Origin: Neoechinorhynchus agilis
Taxonomy: Eukaryota > Acanthocephala
Direction: 5' to 3'
Assembly (NCBI GenBank): GCA_051530055.1
Contig: CM121343.1
Coordinates: 6,200,001 to 6,264,000, forward strand
DNA length: 64,000 bases
Position 1 is the stretch's first letter, and each line of letters starts with the position of its first letter. Under the pieces are notes generated by a model. The model worked only from the letters and a program-made list of their open reading frames with translations. It had not been told where the DNA came from and did no database searches. The translations under genes and the position numbers were made by a program. Of the stretch, positions 1 to 11,900 are shown piece after piece.

Positions 1-2
1 CA

Positions 3-170
3 GATACCGCCAACTTAGTTTACACCGATAAATGTAACTGGCTGAACCACGTCTACGCTACAAGAACTCACTCGCTTATCCGGATAAACTTCGCCTTGAA
101 TTTAATCAAAGCGGATGCACTTGAAGCGAGAATGACTTCGTCGACAACCGTTTTTCAGCCAACTTTATAG
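3..170 (+). CDS. possible 3' exon of a gene cut by the left edge
   Basis: One frame is open from the window edge for 55 codons to a TAG at 168-170. The translation has mixed composition (VYTDKCNWLNHVYATRTHSL within it) rather than the low-complexity look of intergenic AT-rich DNA. No family is recognised, no start is visible and the length alone is not decisive, so this may be chance. Confidence 0.25.
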   Translation, partial: DTANLVYTDKCNWLNHVYATRTHSLIRINFALNLIKADALEARMTSSTTVFQPTL

Positions 171-1634
171 AACTGGATATCCTGGAGCGTAAACATTATG
201 CTACGTAGATCTCAATTAGCAAGTGATAAAATAACTCGTTTGCTTAGCAAATGAACAGCTTGTTGCTCGTGAGCTTTTAGAATTCCATCTGACAAACGCG
301 ATTAATTATTGATCAACTATTTAGTCAAAGACGATTATTCGCAGTTCTCGTATAATGGAAAAACGATTGACCAATTTTGCGAGGTTTGCATTCGCCCAAT
401 TCGATTAGTCAATGAACTGAATATTTAGAACTAAGACAAAAAGCATTCATCGGCTCATAATTATCCTTCGGATCTTTAATATCAAAAATTTACTTTCCTA
501 TCATTTTTAATGAGTATTATTTTCAAAAACGCTGCGAAGAATAACGTGAAAACTCGGTGGATTAAGGTAATCGAAAATGAAAGATTTCGATAAATTGCCT
601 ATATTAATTATGAACATTTGATTAAAGCAACTCTTATTTCGACGAATAAACTATATGCTAGGATCCAAATTTTTGAGCATGACTAAAAAATCAACCATTG
701 ACCATATAGAAAAGTCGCTCTGACTTTATCGTCCCTACACGAGTCTTACAGTTCTTGGGGCATCAAGCATAAAATAGTACATAAGTGATTATTAAAATCG
801 TCGCGACAGTAACAATAAACCCCGGCAAAAAATTTCAAATCAAATGTGAGTTTATGAATTCGAAACTCGCCATTTACTTCCATGACGACCGGAGTTGGTC
901 AAGAATTTCGAGATAATAGACTGCAGCCAATAAGAATACAGCAAGAGGCTACATTAGAAGCCGTCGTAAATTATTGCGAAAATGTAAATTGTAGAGATTT
1001 ATCGAATAACTCATAGTCACCTTTAAATAGTCAAAATGAATGAAAATAGTCTGGTGAGGAATATAATCACATAAAATATAATAATGGAAGATAAGAATCT
1101 TTTACATGATTTATTGAACGCAATATCTGTGATTTTGCTTTTAAGATGTACATTTAAATTTTTTTTAAATGGTTAGGTAATTTACTATGGTTTTCACACC
1201 GAATGCCGAAAACAATGAACGAATTCATCGGATCATCCTAGAATCTTCATGCGACTTTCGCTTCGATTGATAATCCAATAAGATTTCAAAAGTTTTGAAC
1301 AGCGGGACAACAACGGAGATTTGACATAAAGTGCTGAGCTTTTAACAATCTTTTTTAGGCTCAAGTATTGCTTTCGAAACTGCAAACTTGACTGGGTTGT
1401 TACAATGATAAAGAAAAATCTTTATTTCCGAGATTTCGCCATCTTACGGCTTCTTCAGGAATCTTCAAAGGCACGTGGATTTTTGAAGTGTGTTAAAGAA
1501 GCGACATCGAAACAAAAAGTTCGCCCCGTCTGTTGAGCTCACGACTTGTTGATTGGACGCTGTTGGCTTAAGGTGTAATTCTTCCAGAAATTGGATTTGA
1601 CCGATTGAACATGGACGAATTTTAATTTTTTTAA
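171..1634. other. AT-rich stretch, no gene seen
   Basis: I see no convincing coding sequence here. At about 1420-1475 a short stretch resembles one arm of the long hairpin at 21753-21961 (TTATTT, then a CGCC...ACGGCTTC core), so a solitary half-element may lie there. Confidence 0.4.
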
Positions 1635-2210
1635 ATGAGTTCCTTACAGTACAGCAAGTGGACGTGTGCTCGAGTGTGTGGTTCAAAGGACAACTTTAAA
1701 TATAGATTTGTTCAATCTGGATTGAGCAATGAAACGAGATCGTCGTACGAGATGGGCGGTCAGTGCGATATTTGCGCGGATCCGATTTTTACAGATCTAA
1801 GGGCACTGATATTTAAATATCTTTATTAAATTATCAGTGCGACACATAATTGGCTTTATGTTTTATTGGGAGCGATTTCAGTGAGTTTTTTCCTCGTAAT
1901 CAGCTGTACTTGGTTTTATTGTGCTCCGAATGCTTCTATTGGAAAGACATTGCCACCAGAAAACCAACAAGCAAATGGAATCAGAAATCGTAATCAGAAC
2001 ATGACTCATAGGATGTTATTGCCGAATGCTTTGGTGATTGAGATCGATGAACGAATACCGTCTAGAGATATTCCCTCCGACAATGGAATACAAGTGATCA
2101 CTAAAGTTAGAAAAGACGCTAATGGAAATAATCCTTTATTCATTGATATCGATGCAGATTCTCGAATTCGACCTGCGTATTTTGAATTAGGTAGAAAAAA
2201 GGGTGGATAG
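1635..2210 (+). CDS. putative small secreted protein, unrecognised
   Basis: Two adjacent open stretches (1635-1829 and 1845-2210) could be exons of one small gene. The second begins with a hydrophobic run (VSFFLVISCTWFYC) that resembles a signal peptide, followed by about 95 mostly polar residues ending in GRKKGG before a TAG. The first contains CDICADP, a cysteine pair. A CAG at 1835-1837 could be an acceptor between them, but I cannot fix the donor or the start codon. No family is recognised and no neighbour explains it; it may be spurious. Confidence 0.22.
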
Positions 2211-2510
2211 TTCGGAATTTGATCTTTAGCAATGTGATTTTTGTTTTCGATTGACAAAAATTTCCAGGGTGCGAATATTGATTTGGGATGTGAAGGTGTG
2301 AATCTCAATCACGGATTTCAAACGTTATTCAGAGTCTGAGGAAAATATACATTTAGATGTTTTTTGTCTTTAAAAAAGTGACCACCATAGAATTATTTTC
2401 GTCTAATCCGTGGAAAGCAGAGTTATTGAAAACAATTCATTTGAAAATGCCTCTTGAAAGCCAAAGAAAGAAGTAATCCTCCTCGTTAATTTTTTTAGGA
2501 TAAACGATAA
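2211..2510. other. non-coding stretch
   Basis: AT-rich sequence between the small putative ORF and a dispersed repeat; nothing recognisable. Confidence 0.4.
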
Positions 2511-2870
2511 ATGTATTCAATCAATCGTCATTTCTCGACAATTAACACACTCACCACCTCCCGCCGAATTCCAGCTTTTGTCCTTCCTCGACCGTCGCCA
2601 TCATGCTGGCAGCATTGCCCCGTTGTACTGCCAGCGAGATATTTTGTCGAAGGAATACGCCTGCTCTTAAGTCTCCGGTTGCTTCTCTCAATTTCTTCGA
2701 GAGATCCTGGAGCAGAGAGAGTGCCGAGCTGCCGAGCGCTCCATACGTCTCTACCCCAAAGGGGACAAAATAGTGAGCCCTCGATAAGTGAAGATATTTC
2801 CGTATTTTCCTCCCTTCCGCTGCACTGGCGGCACCACCGGCGATTTCGAATGAGTAGGGGATGTTGCTGG
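2511..2870 (-). repeat. dispersed repeat, retroelement-derived, copy 1
   Basis: The core is nearly identical to 62074-62310 and, inverted, related to 13275-13600; a tail fragment lies at 3557-3605. Read on the minus strand, the shared part keeps a protein-like segment (ETYGALGSSA, then LQDLSKKLRE, then VFLRQNISL) that resembles the region after the reverse transcriptase in some retroelements. That resemblance is from memory and the family is uncertain. The plus-strand ORF over it is a shadow. The copies are treated as degraded fossils of moderate age, since they differ at scattered positions. Confidence 0.6.
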
Positions 2871-2999
2871 CTGGCTTTAAGATTCAGGTTAAATGAGTTA
2901 AAATTTAATTGGCAATCTTATGGACAGTTTATATTGGATATAATGGATCCTCAAATCCTACTGACGTCTTCTCACCGACGATTTTTGTAGTTAGTGCCT

Positions 3000-4105
3000 T
3001 CATATAAAAATGTTCATTACACTATCTATATTTTGTTTAATTCGATTTTTAATTTTTCGCATAGGCCATTTGATCGAATTGGTGTGTGTTCGCCAAAAAC
3101 GGAAGCTATAGAAGGTTCCAAGACGTTTTTGCATAATGCATCAATTTAGAAAAGAATTCTTGAAATAGTAAAATCAAAATAAGTCTTTGATGGCTAAAAA
3201 ATGTGTCAACATTCCTTAGTACCATCGTTCACTGAGCATTCGGCTAAATGTTTGCATGATCTTTATTATCGATTTTCTCACTGTTAAAATTAATACTAGG
3301 ATCGAATTTGCATTTTTGCATTAGAATTTAAAAGCTACTTTAAATTCAAAGTTTTCTCAAATACTTTATTTGAATAAAGCTTTTATGATATCAAGTTTAA
3401 GTTGCTTATACCAAATCGTCAGCCTATTGTAAAACATCAATCTAAAAGTGCGAGAAATATACTTCAGAAGTCGGGTGGAATATTCTCGATTTCGTTTACG
3501 ATTAATGTATTTCAGCATTAATTTTTTCACCAACCGTTAAATTTTATTTGTTAAAGTACAAAACGTGCAATCACCACCGTCCGCAAAATTGGAGCTTCTC
3601 TTCTTCATTCCTGAAATCATTGGAGTCGAACATAAGTTATCCATTCTACGCTTCGATAGTTTCTGATTCCGATCCGCTGTAAATTATATAGATCAATGAC
3701 AGCATAAATCATCAATCTTTAGAAATTAAGGAGCAGAAATGGATCTATCTGTTAATAACTTTTGTTTATATTGCTAATATTGGCAAATCGTTACGAACAC
3801 CGAGATGAATTTATGACTTTTATAATTTTTGCTGTTTGAATTGAATGATATGTTTTTTTCGTGAATCGCTCTTAAAAGAATTTTGGGTTGTGAAAATATT
3901 TTTAAAAAGCGTAACAGATATTGAGCGCTGTTTTGTTATACTAAATAAATAAAAGTTCAGGCGGGAACGGCGAAACATCTTTATCCTCTATTGCCTCGAG
4001 ATTTCTTCTAATTGTTTTTTAAAAAACTTTCTAAAAAGCCTTCACATTTATCAGCGGAAATGGAAATATTCGATTTTTAAGTGTCTGAACGTGATATACC
4101 GGAGA
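3000..4105. other. non-coding stretch with repeat fragments
   Basis: No gene seen. A fragment at 3557-3605 matches the tail of the dispersed repeat at 13555-13600. A piece of about 40 bp at 3959-4003 (core GGCGAAACATCTTTATCCTC) recurs at 46780-46830, so two repeat families have left fragments here. Confidence 0.45.
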
Positions 4106-4315
4106 TTTTTGTCGATAGGAGAAAATAAATGAAATTAAGAATTTATTGATGTGATATTCCGATCCACTGTCTCGGATCTTCTTCAGTGATTGTTAGCAAG
4201 TGTTTACGACGTTAGATCGTTGCTAACAATAGCTGAAGAAGATCCGAGACAGTGGATCGAAATATCAAATCAATAAATTCTTAATTTCATTTATTTTCTC
4301 CTATCGACAAAAAAA
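4106..4315. repeat. long hairpin (fold-back) element H1
   Basis: Two arms of about 90 bp, almost perfectly complementary, start with TTTTTGTCGATAGGAG and end with its reverse complement. The loop region holds GCAAGTGTTTACGACGT (4196-4212), which is identical in hairpins at 20805-20943 and 45711-45857. No ORF. It is best explained as a non-autonomous fold-back/MITE element lying upstream of the WD40 gene. Confidence 0.85.
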
Positions 4316-4889
4316 CAATGAATTATCTTTTCAACATATACCGGAGTGTGATATTCAAAGGAAACCTCAAACAATCTTTTTAAGATATTTGTTGCCAGAT
4401 ATGTGAGTTTCACTGCTTTTAGTACCGGACTTTTGATCATGCTATGTTCCGATGGATTTTAATCGCCTGCTAGCATCAACAACATAAATTTACTGGCTTT
4501 GATGATAAACAATTTTGTATTATTTATTAAATATTCAAACTTTAGACGCTAAGCCACATATTTAAAGAGATAGTTACATGAGTAAAATTAGGTACGAAGT
4601 TAGCTAGTATTGAAGGTCTTTCACAACTTTATCGTTCCAACCCAGATTTGGGATTCGTTTAAAAATTTCAACCTGTAATCTTGCCGATGATTTCGCGATT
4701 GCATTATCGAAAAGATTACAACTGCTATTTTTATTTCTGTAAGCATAAGACTCTCAAACCCTTCTCTTTTTTGTACACCGATATTCTAACTTAAAACATC
4801 ACATTTTGTGTACTTTAATCGTCTTAAATTAAACTGTCCCCTGTATTTGAAAAAAAGGCTTAAAATATATGATTTTCAGATAAAATCAC

Positions 4890-7012
4890 ATGTCCAACAA
4901 AAAGGGAGATCTCACCGACGGGTGCAAGATATTTCCATCACTACGCCTCAATTTTCTGCAACCCGACGATTGCTACGATGTACTTGAGCATGAATCAGTC
5001 TATAATGATTATCTCAATATGTCTGAATTAATATCCTTGGTTGTTGACTCGGGAATCTCTAAAAATTACGAGATTTTCGATGCGTGCTCAGATGAAAATG
5101 CATGGCTTCTAAATGTGGGTGGAAGTGTAACAGCGATAGAAGCAATCACTGATGTTGACCTTGAAAAATCACCCATATTGATTATTGCCATTATGACAAC
5201 TAGATTTATGCCGTGTCTGCAAGTGTTTGAATTTGAAACAACAATTCCCACTTTGAAGTATATACGCAATTGGTATTTAATTCGTCTTTGATTCGCCTTA
5301 AAAATCGATTGCCTAATTTGCTTAGATTCTAGTGAACGGATAAATACTATTCGTTTTCTCACCGGACTTACTACGAACGACTTTTTAGGTGTTGCGTCTG
5401 ACAGAGCGTTCATTATTCGAGTTCCACATGATCCAAAGTCTAAATTTTTGTTATTAAAGCATAACATTCCATTGGACGTGAAAACGATTTCAAATCACCC
5501 TGAGAACGAAATTGGTAAATGTACGGATTTGGCATGGTCCAAACCATATAAAAATATCTGTGCTGTCTATTCCTCAGGAATTATCTGTCTTTGGACTATA
5601 GGAAGTGCCGGTCCTATCTTCGTACGCTTATTGATGCCTTTAAATACACCAATCATTAAAGTAACCTTTATGCCGTGCTCAAGAAGTGTTGTCGCTGTCT
5701 CGTATTTGAATTCACGAGACCTACGAGTGTTGGATCTCTTATCAGCTAGAGAACAATTATGCCGATTTGATTTGTATGCTGCAGATTTGTGTTCAAATGA
5801 AGACGGTCATCAATTACTCATAGGTACTGACGAGTGCGATGGGTGAGCTTTAACACGCTTTTTCAGTCATAGTGCAACTTTTCCTTAGGAAATCACAAAA
5901 CTCAAATATAAAGCAAATGATTATGTGGATAAATCATACAACGTTAAGCTGCTTTAACGGTCCATACATTGATGGACATTTGACCGCTTTGTATGCTAAA
6001 AATCAAACTATTCTATCCGGCACATCAAATGGTTAGATTTGTTTTAGGTAGAAAAGTGTAGCTCTTTAGAATTCGTTTCATCTATTATTCAATTTAAAGA
6101 TAATCCTTAGTGCATTTATTTATGGACCATAGCATTTACTATTTTGGTCGTTCCTCGACATCCGAGAAAGAGATCGCTGAAGGCGAATATATTTTTACTG
6201 ATTGAATCAATCATTATCAGTAAACTTAACGCTTACCTGTATTTTTTTCGAAAACAATTTTAGTTGATAATGGCTGATTCAATCAGTCGAAATATATATT
6301 CGACTTTAATGATCTCTCTCGGGTGTTGACAGGCGACCGAAATAAAAACTTATCACCGGAATGCAATGCTCAACCACATCAAAATATCTTTAAATATGGA
6401 CTATCTTTAAGGATAGCATTTGAAAGCATAATATTAAATCGATTTTAGCATCTTTATCCATACAATTGAATCTTGGCTTATGCTCTCCACGCTGATTTCT
6501 TAAAAACCAAAATTGAATGAGTGGTAACAATTTTCGATATATTCTTTAAGGTCATATTTACGAGCTCATATTTCAATCTGACAAAAAACATCGGTCGTTT
6601 TCAAATGCCATATCGAACGCAAAGGTAATTCACTTTTACAATTTGTTATTTTGAATATCATTGTTCTTTTTAGAACCGAGCGGTATGCTCACTTCAGTTG
6701 ATTAAACATGAAGAACTCGACGATTCTGTAGACTATGGCCTTATACTACTCTCGCATGTTGCTTAAACTTTTGTCAAATTATGTATCCTATCCATTTAAC
6801 CTCCACACTTTAGGCATTTCAAGATTCAAATGAAGAAATAAGTTCTATACAGGAAGATCATAAAAGGCATCCAAATTCAATAAACAACGTTTGTTTATCT
6901 TGGAGATATTCGCCGGTACTTATCGTAAAATAGGTTATTTCTATAACATTATATTGTGGAACCAATAAATTATCATATGCAGTATTTGGATCAGACCTTG
7001 CTTTATGTGGAA
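4890..7012 (+). CDS. WD40-repeat protein, possibly TFIIIC-subunit-like
   Basis: A multi-exon gene of about 500 codons. The start is the ATG at 4890. Exon 1 (to about 5270) is followed by an intron ending in CTAG at about 5332, then a long exon to 5841 with WD40-like strands (CTDLAWSKPYKNICAVY, then GIICLWTI, then VRVLD-type blades). Further exons lie at about 5889-6032, 6573-6627, 6674-6763, 6814-6920 and 6980-7012, each with GT-AG borders, ending in YLDQTLLYVE. An AATAAA-type signal follows near 7020. The blade spacing and acidic N-terminus recall the WD40 subunit of TFIIIC (GTF3C2), but this is a weak guess; I am confident only of a beta-propeller protein. The 6033-6572 intron contains a hairpin element. 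Confidence 0.6.
6136..6347. repeat. hairpin element H2 inside an intron of the WD40 gene
   Basis: Imperfect inverted repeat: left arm with GGTCG, CCGAGAAAGAGATC and CGAATATAT; right arm with the complementary CGAAATATATATTCG, GATCTCTCTCGG and CGACC. The arms are about 80 bp with mismatches, so it is probably older than the other hairpins. It lies wholly inside the gene's longest intron. Confidence 0.7.
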
Positions 7013-7196
7013 TAAAAATCAATAAATAAAATACTGTTTAAAAATTGATTAAATTTTTCATTTATAGTGCTAAATTAGCGCGAAAAACATCCAAATTGAG
7101 TCGCATTTAGTATCGATCTCAAAAAGTTTTTTAGAAGGATTTAAACAATAACCGTAATTGGAGACAGGTATGGCGAGTAATGGTTGATAATTTCAA

Positions 7197-7371
7197 ACAG
7201 GAAAATATCCGCTGCTGGAATAAAAGACAATTCTCAATAAGCTCCGGCGAAAAAGGGTCAAGGAACGATGGTCGGACATGCCATCCATGCAATGTCATAA
7301 ATGTCCAGACGAACGATTGATTCAACTTGGCCTCCATAGCCACTTGATGTCTCGCGAATGGAACAAGGAAT
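7197..7371 (+). CDS. possible exon of a small unidentified gene
   Basis: A stretch ending at a TAA near 7369-7371 encodes a basic segment (LNKLRRKRVKERWSD) and then CHKCPDERLIQLGLHSH, a cysteine pair followed by histidines that resembles but does not fit a classical C2H2 finger. A possible acceptor lies at about 7210. A different plus frame and the minus frame are also open here, so coding status is uncertain. Confidence 0.2.
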
Positions 7372-8091
7372 AAAACCAAAGAAGAAGCGACGGTAATATA
7401 ATTAGAGCAATATATAATATCTGCTGCTAAGCTGGGTTTATAAGAAAATGAAGACTAATGCGTCTAAAATAATGTTAAATCCTCAGAATTGAGCAAATGC
7501 TATTGAAATCAACCTTTTTTAGGAAGTGATAAACGACTTGAAGACTGAGTATCTCAATACAAAAGATTTTGAAGAAGGTTGGATCTTTTGACATAGCTTT
7601 CGAATGTATTTTCATTTAGCAATACTTTACTATGCGCTTTCATGTTATCCACTGGGGACGCAATTTATTGATAGATCTTAATTGATCGAAACTAGTCATC
7701 ATTTGAACTGAAGCAATATTTTCAAATTCTAAAAGTTCCCTTGAAGCTCGGTATAGAAAACTTAAGAAACTAATATTTCCCACTAACCTTAATTTTTACA
7801 TAAAATTAGAATGTTTTTCATTTCATTGCAAGTTTTGATTCCATTGAATGTTAAACTGGAGCATTTGCGGCATTGATTGAAACCAATATTTGATACAAAC
7901 TCATACATAGTTCTATAGGGACAATAAGATTAAAGGTTTATTGTGCGGAAAATCGTTAGATATTATAAGTATATGCTAATTCCAAAGCAAACTTTTAATT
8001 AAATGGACAATATTATCAACGTTGACGGGAACTATTAGTGATCCTATAAAAACATATTTATCCTTCATGATAACATTCGGGTGAAAAGTAA
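7372..8091. other. non-coding stretch
   Basis: AT-rich sequence with no supported gene, upstream of two adjacent hairpins. Confidence 0.4.
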
Positions 8092-8238
8092 TCCTCTTGT
8101 GGCGATTCACACCCCGAGAGTCAGTTTTATTTTCTGAAAAAAACTTGCAAACAATGACAATGTTTGAAAAGGTGGGTATGGCCCAAAAAATATTACAAAA
8201 TAAAACTGACTCTCGGGGTGTGAATCGCCACAAGAGGA
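8092..8238. repeat. hairpin element H3
   Basis: Near-perfect arms of about 42 bp beginning CCTCTTGTGGCGATTCACAC and ending in the complement GTGTGAATCGCCACAAGAGG, around a loop of about 60 nt. The arms hardly differ, suggesting a recent origin or conversion between arms. Minus-strand ORFs across it are shadows. Confidence 0.85.
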
Positions 8239-8272
8239 AAAACATATTTGTTTGAAGGTTGAATTGTTAATG

Positions 8273-8400
8273 TTAGTTTCTGGCTGAAATTTAAAGGAAT
8301 TTATTAAACCGATATTTCGGTACAATCTTGTGCTTTTATCGAGGTTGTACCTAAATATCAGACTTAATAAATTCCTTTAAGTGTTCCCGCCAGAAACTAA
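8273..8400. repeat. hairpin element H4
   Basis: Arms of about 55 bp beginning TTAGTTTCTGGC and ending GCCAGAAACTAA, with AAAGGAATTTATTAA and its complement inside and CCGATATTTCGG near the apex. It lies 34 bp from H3 and has an unrelated arm sequence. Confidence 0.8.
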
Positions 8401-8941
8401 AAAAAACAGATTCAACAATCATTATGTCAGCTCGTTTTGACAGTATAAATTTTTCGCTTTATGATTTTGAAAATTAAGCAATTTATTGTACTTACCATAA
8501 ACAGTTGTCCGCAAAAAAATATATAACCGTATTTCATTGCAACCGTATTATTTTATCGTATATTTTACCAGCCGATGACATTTTCAGTGTATTTTGAAGT
8601 GATTATCCCCTACAATAACCTATTTTCATTTCTAAAAAATAGCTTTTCAAGAATGCTTACAGAAAATGCAAATGAATGTCATGATGATTTTTCACAAAAT
8701 ACACTTTGATGGAATCAAGAAGTTTTTAACAACCACACGAACGCCACCGTCCCCGAGCCCATTTCAATGAGTTTTTAATTCTCTGCTTACGAATATAATC
8801 CATTAAATCTAAACTGACCACCAATTTTGTTCATTGAACAGACAACATGCTATGTTGCGTTTTAATTTTAACGGCATAATTCACTACGTTCAAACTAGCG
8901 GCTGCAACGAATTCTAAACAACGGGTGCATTCTGCGCACTA
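8401..8941. other. upstream region of chitin synthase
   Basis: No ORF of note. It probably contains the promoter and 5' leader of the gene starting at 8942, but no clear motif can be assigned. Confidence 0.35.
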
Positions 8942-11900
8942 ATGGCTGAACCAAGTGCTCGTACATTCTCGTCAAGCTCTTTAAGGAGAACCTCCATGAT
9001 TCGGACCAGATCCAGAATTTACTTTATCACATCAATGCTGTTTCCATTAGTAGTCCTAGTGTCTTCGGTGATCTCGAAAATAAGTTTAATTCAGCTTATA
9101 CAAATAAATGAAAACTTCGACCGTAGGGCTACATCGTACGCAACAATTTTGCCCGTCCTGCTTATTGTGACATATCCTCAGTTCATATCAATCACTTACG
9201 GATATTGTCGTGGATATGAAAAAAGTTCGGCAGTTATATGCTGCTCGGTCGAAAAATCCGTTTCCAAAATGGAGATGGTCGTCTTTCTATTTACTCAAAT
9301 CGTACACACGTCCGGCACTATGATTGCATTATTATGCGCAATGTCAGGATTAAACGATTTCGCCAAGATAAACTTTAGTCTTGGTTTTTGTGTAATTCCA
9401 TTGATCTGTAGATTGTTTCATCTCTGGAACGGATTTAGCGCAATTGCTCGATCGAACAATAGACGTCTTCAATTAATATTTGTCACTTCGACATTGCTCG
9501 CGGCGTTCGTCTTTGCTCCAACTGCAATTGGACGATTTCTAAATCGCAATTTGATCTCGCCTCGGTTCTGGTCCGCCGAATTAACTATGTTGTGCATATC
9601 ATGCGGATGGATGCGATTTGTCGATCGCCACGTATTTAGCCTTGACTGTAAATTGCCAGTAAAGTTGTTCAAAATTTCAGGATTATTGGAAATCGTAGCT
9701 GCTTTTACTATAGCATTTCTTCGAGGCACTTTATTTAATGGATTAAACTTCACCTTTTGCAAATCACATCTCGGTCATGTTCTTAAACCAGTCGTTGTGC
9801 ACATTTTGTCCTCAGCTTTATGCTTTATTGTTGCTCGCGCATCCTGCAAGGTATCTTATAGTTTTGATCGAATAGTAAATTTTTTAAAACGGGACAAACG
9901 TTTTAGGTGAATATGTCTTCAACTGGATTCCTGGTTCCTATTTCGTTATCTTATCCAATTACATTACTCGCATTGATTATAAAAAGAACTAATAAAGGTT
10001 TGTCTGTCATCCAACTTCTTAAAGAAAATGAGAAAAGTTAGTTTATGTCAATATTCATTAACTTATTCCCGAATTTAATTTTATAGCGATTTGTATTGGG
10101 TTTGGTCTATGGTTGTGCCAACTACTGTTGTCCTTAATGCTCATTGACACCGATGATCGCTCACGTAAATCTTACGACAGGTAAGTGGATTAATTCAATC
10201 AGATTGATCGATGTGATTTGTTGCACATTTAGTTTATTTGCAAAACCGACAATTCAGTCACCGTTTATTGAACAATCTTTAATCTATAATCACATTGCAG
10301 TTGCTTTAGTACAGTTAAATTCTACGGACAATCGTCAATCGTCCACCGTTTCTGACTTATCGAATCAACCGTTGAAACCGATGGTGTATATTTGTGCAAC
10401 GATGTGGCATGAAACTATGGATGAAATGAAACTTCTACTTAAATCCTTATCAAGGTTTACAGCAACGAAAGTTGGTTTTATCTGTTTATCTTCATTAGGT
10501 TAGAGCGAACTTACAATAAGGAAGGCCCATTTGATTATGAAGTTCACTTGTTTTTTGACGACGCTTTTGTATATAAAGATGGAACAAATGATCCGTTTGA
10601 GGCAAAGGGAATCGCCACTGAAGGAAAACGAGTACTCAATGAATTTGTATTACAATTTCTAATGCTGGTTGATTCTTTTAATGCCAACACTGGGTAAGAA
10701 TAATCACAAGTCATGTGAACGCTTCCTAAGTGAAAATTAGCGTTTCCATAGGCGAACCGACGAAAGTGCCAACACCTTACGGTGGAAGACTGGAATGGTC
10801 ATTCCATCTTAGTAACCGGAAAATGATTGCTCATCTAAAAGACAAAGAATTATGTCGAAATAAAAAACGGTGGAGTCAGGTATGAAATGTCGTATCTCCA
10901 ATAAATTGTTGAAGTGCTAAAATGACCAAGGTGATGTATATGTTTTATTTATTAAGATATATGTGCATATTCGATTCCGATCGAAAGGAATCTGAATGGG
11001 TGGAAGAAGATGAAGTATCAACAAAATCAAAGGTAACCATGTTTACTGCATAGGTCCATTTAAACCGAAACATGACCATTTATAGCTAAATAAAACATAT
11101 ATATTAGCGATCGATGGCGATGTCGACTTTCAACCAGAGTCAGTTGAGATTTTAGTTGAGAGGATGAATAAAAATCATGCCCTTGGTGCTGCTTGTGGAC
11201 AAATTCTACCTACTGGAGGAGGTGAGATTTCATAAATGTATTAGAAATCTTTAATTAAGCTATAGGTCCACTTTTGTGGCTTCAACGATTTGAATATGCA
11301 ATCGGTCATTGGCTCCAAAAGGCCGCTGAACACAAACTTGGCTGTGTGCTGTGCAGTCCCGGATGCTTCAGTTTGTTTCGCGGTAGTGCTCTAAACGACC
11401 CCAAAATAATCATGACTTACGCCAAAGAAAGCAAATCTTCATCCGACTTCATCCAATACGATCAAGGCGAAGATCGTTGGCTTTGTACGTTATTGCTCAA
11501 ACGCGGATATCTTGTAGAATACTGTGCCGCCTCAATGGCTTACGCTGTGATTTTTAATATTCAAACATAACACTTTAAAAATCACTGCTGTATACTCATG
11601 CCCCTGAAAGTTTGACTGAGTTCTTTAATCAACGACGAAGATGGGTGCCATCTACAATGGCGAATCTTGTTGACTTGATTCACAACCACAGGGAAACTGT
11701 CAGACGCAATTGCTACATTTCGCATTTTTACATTATTTATCTATCATTTTTGTTCTTATCAACGATTCTTGGTCCAGCCACAATAATTCTAACAATATCA
11801 TCGGCATTCAGAACGATATTTCCTTGGCTAACACTCACTGAGGCATATATAATTTCATTATCTCCTGCTATATTTTACATATTTGTATGCGTAAAACTAA

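Noticed and set aside
2511-2990. 159-codon plus-strand ORF as a host gene
   Set aside because: It lies in the dispersed repeat; the conserved protein-like frame is on the other strand.
11547-11610. Canonical GT-AG intron from GTGATT to GAAAG in chitin synthase
   Set aside because: It would remove the conserved YTHAPE residues and put the next exon out of frame.
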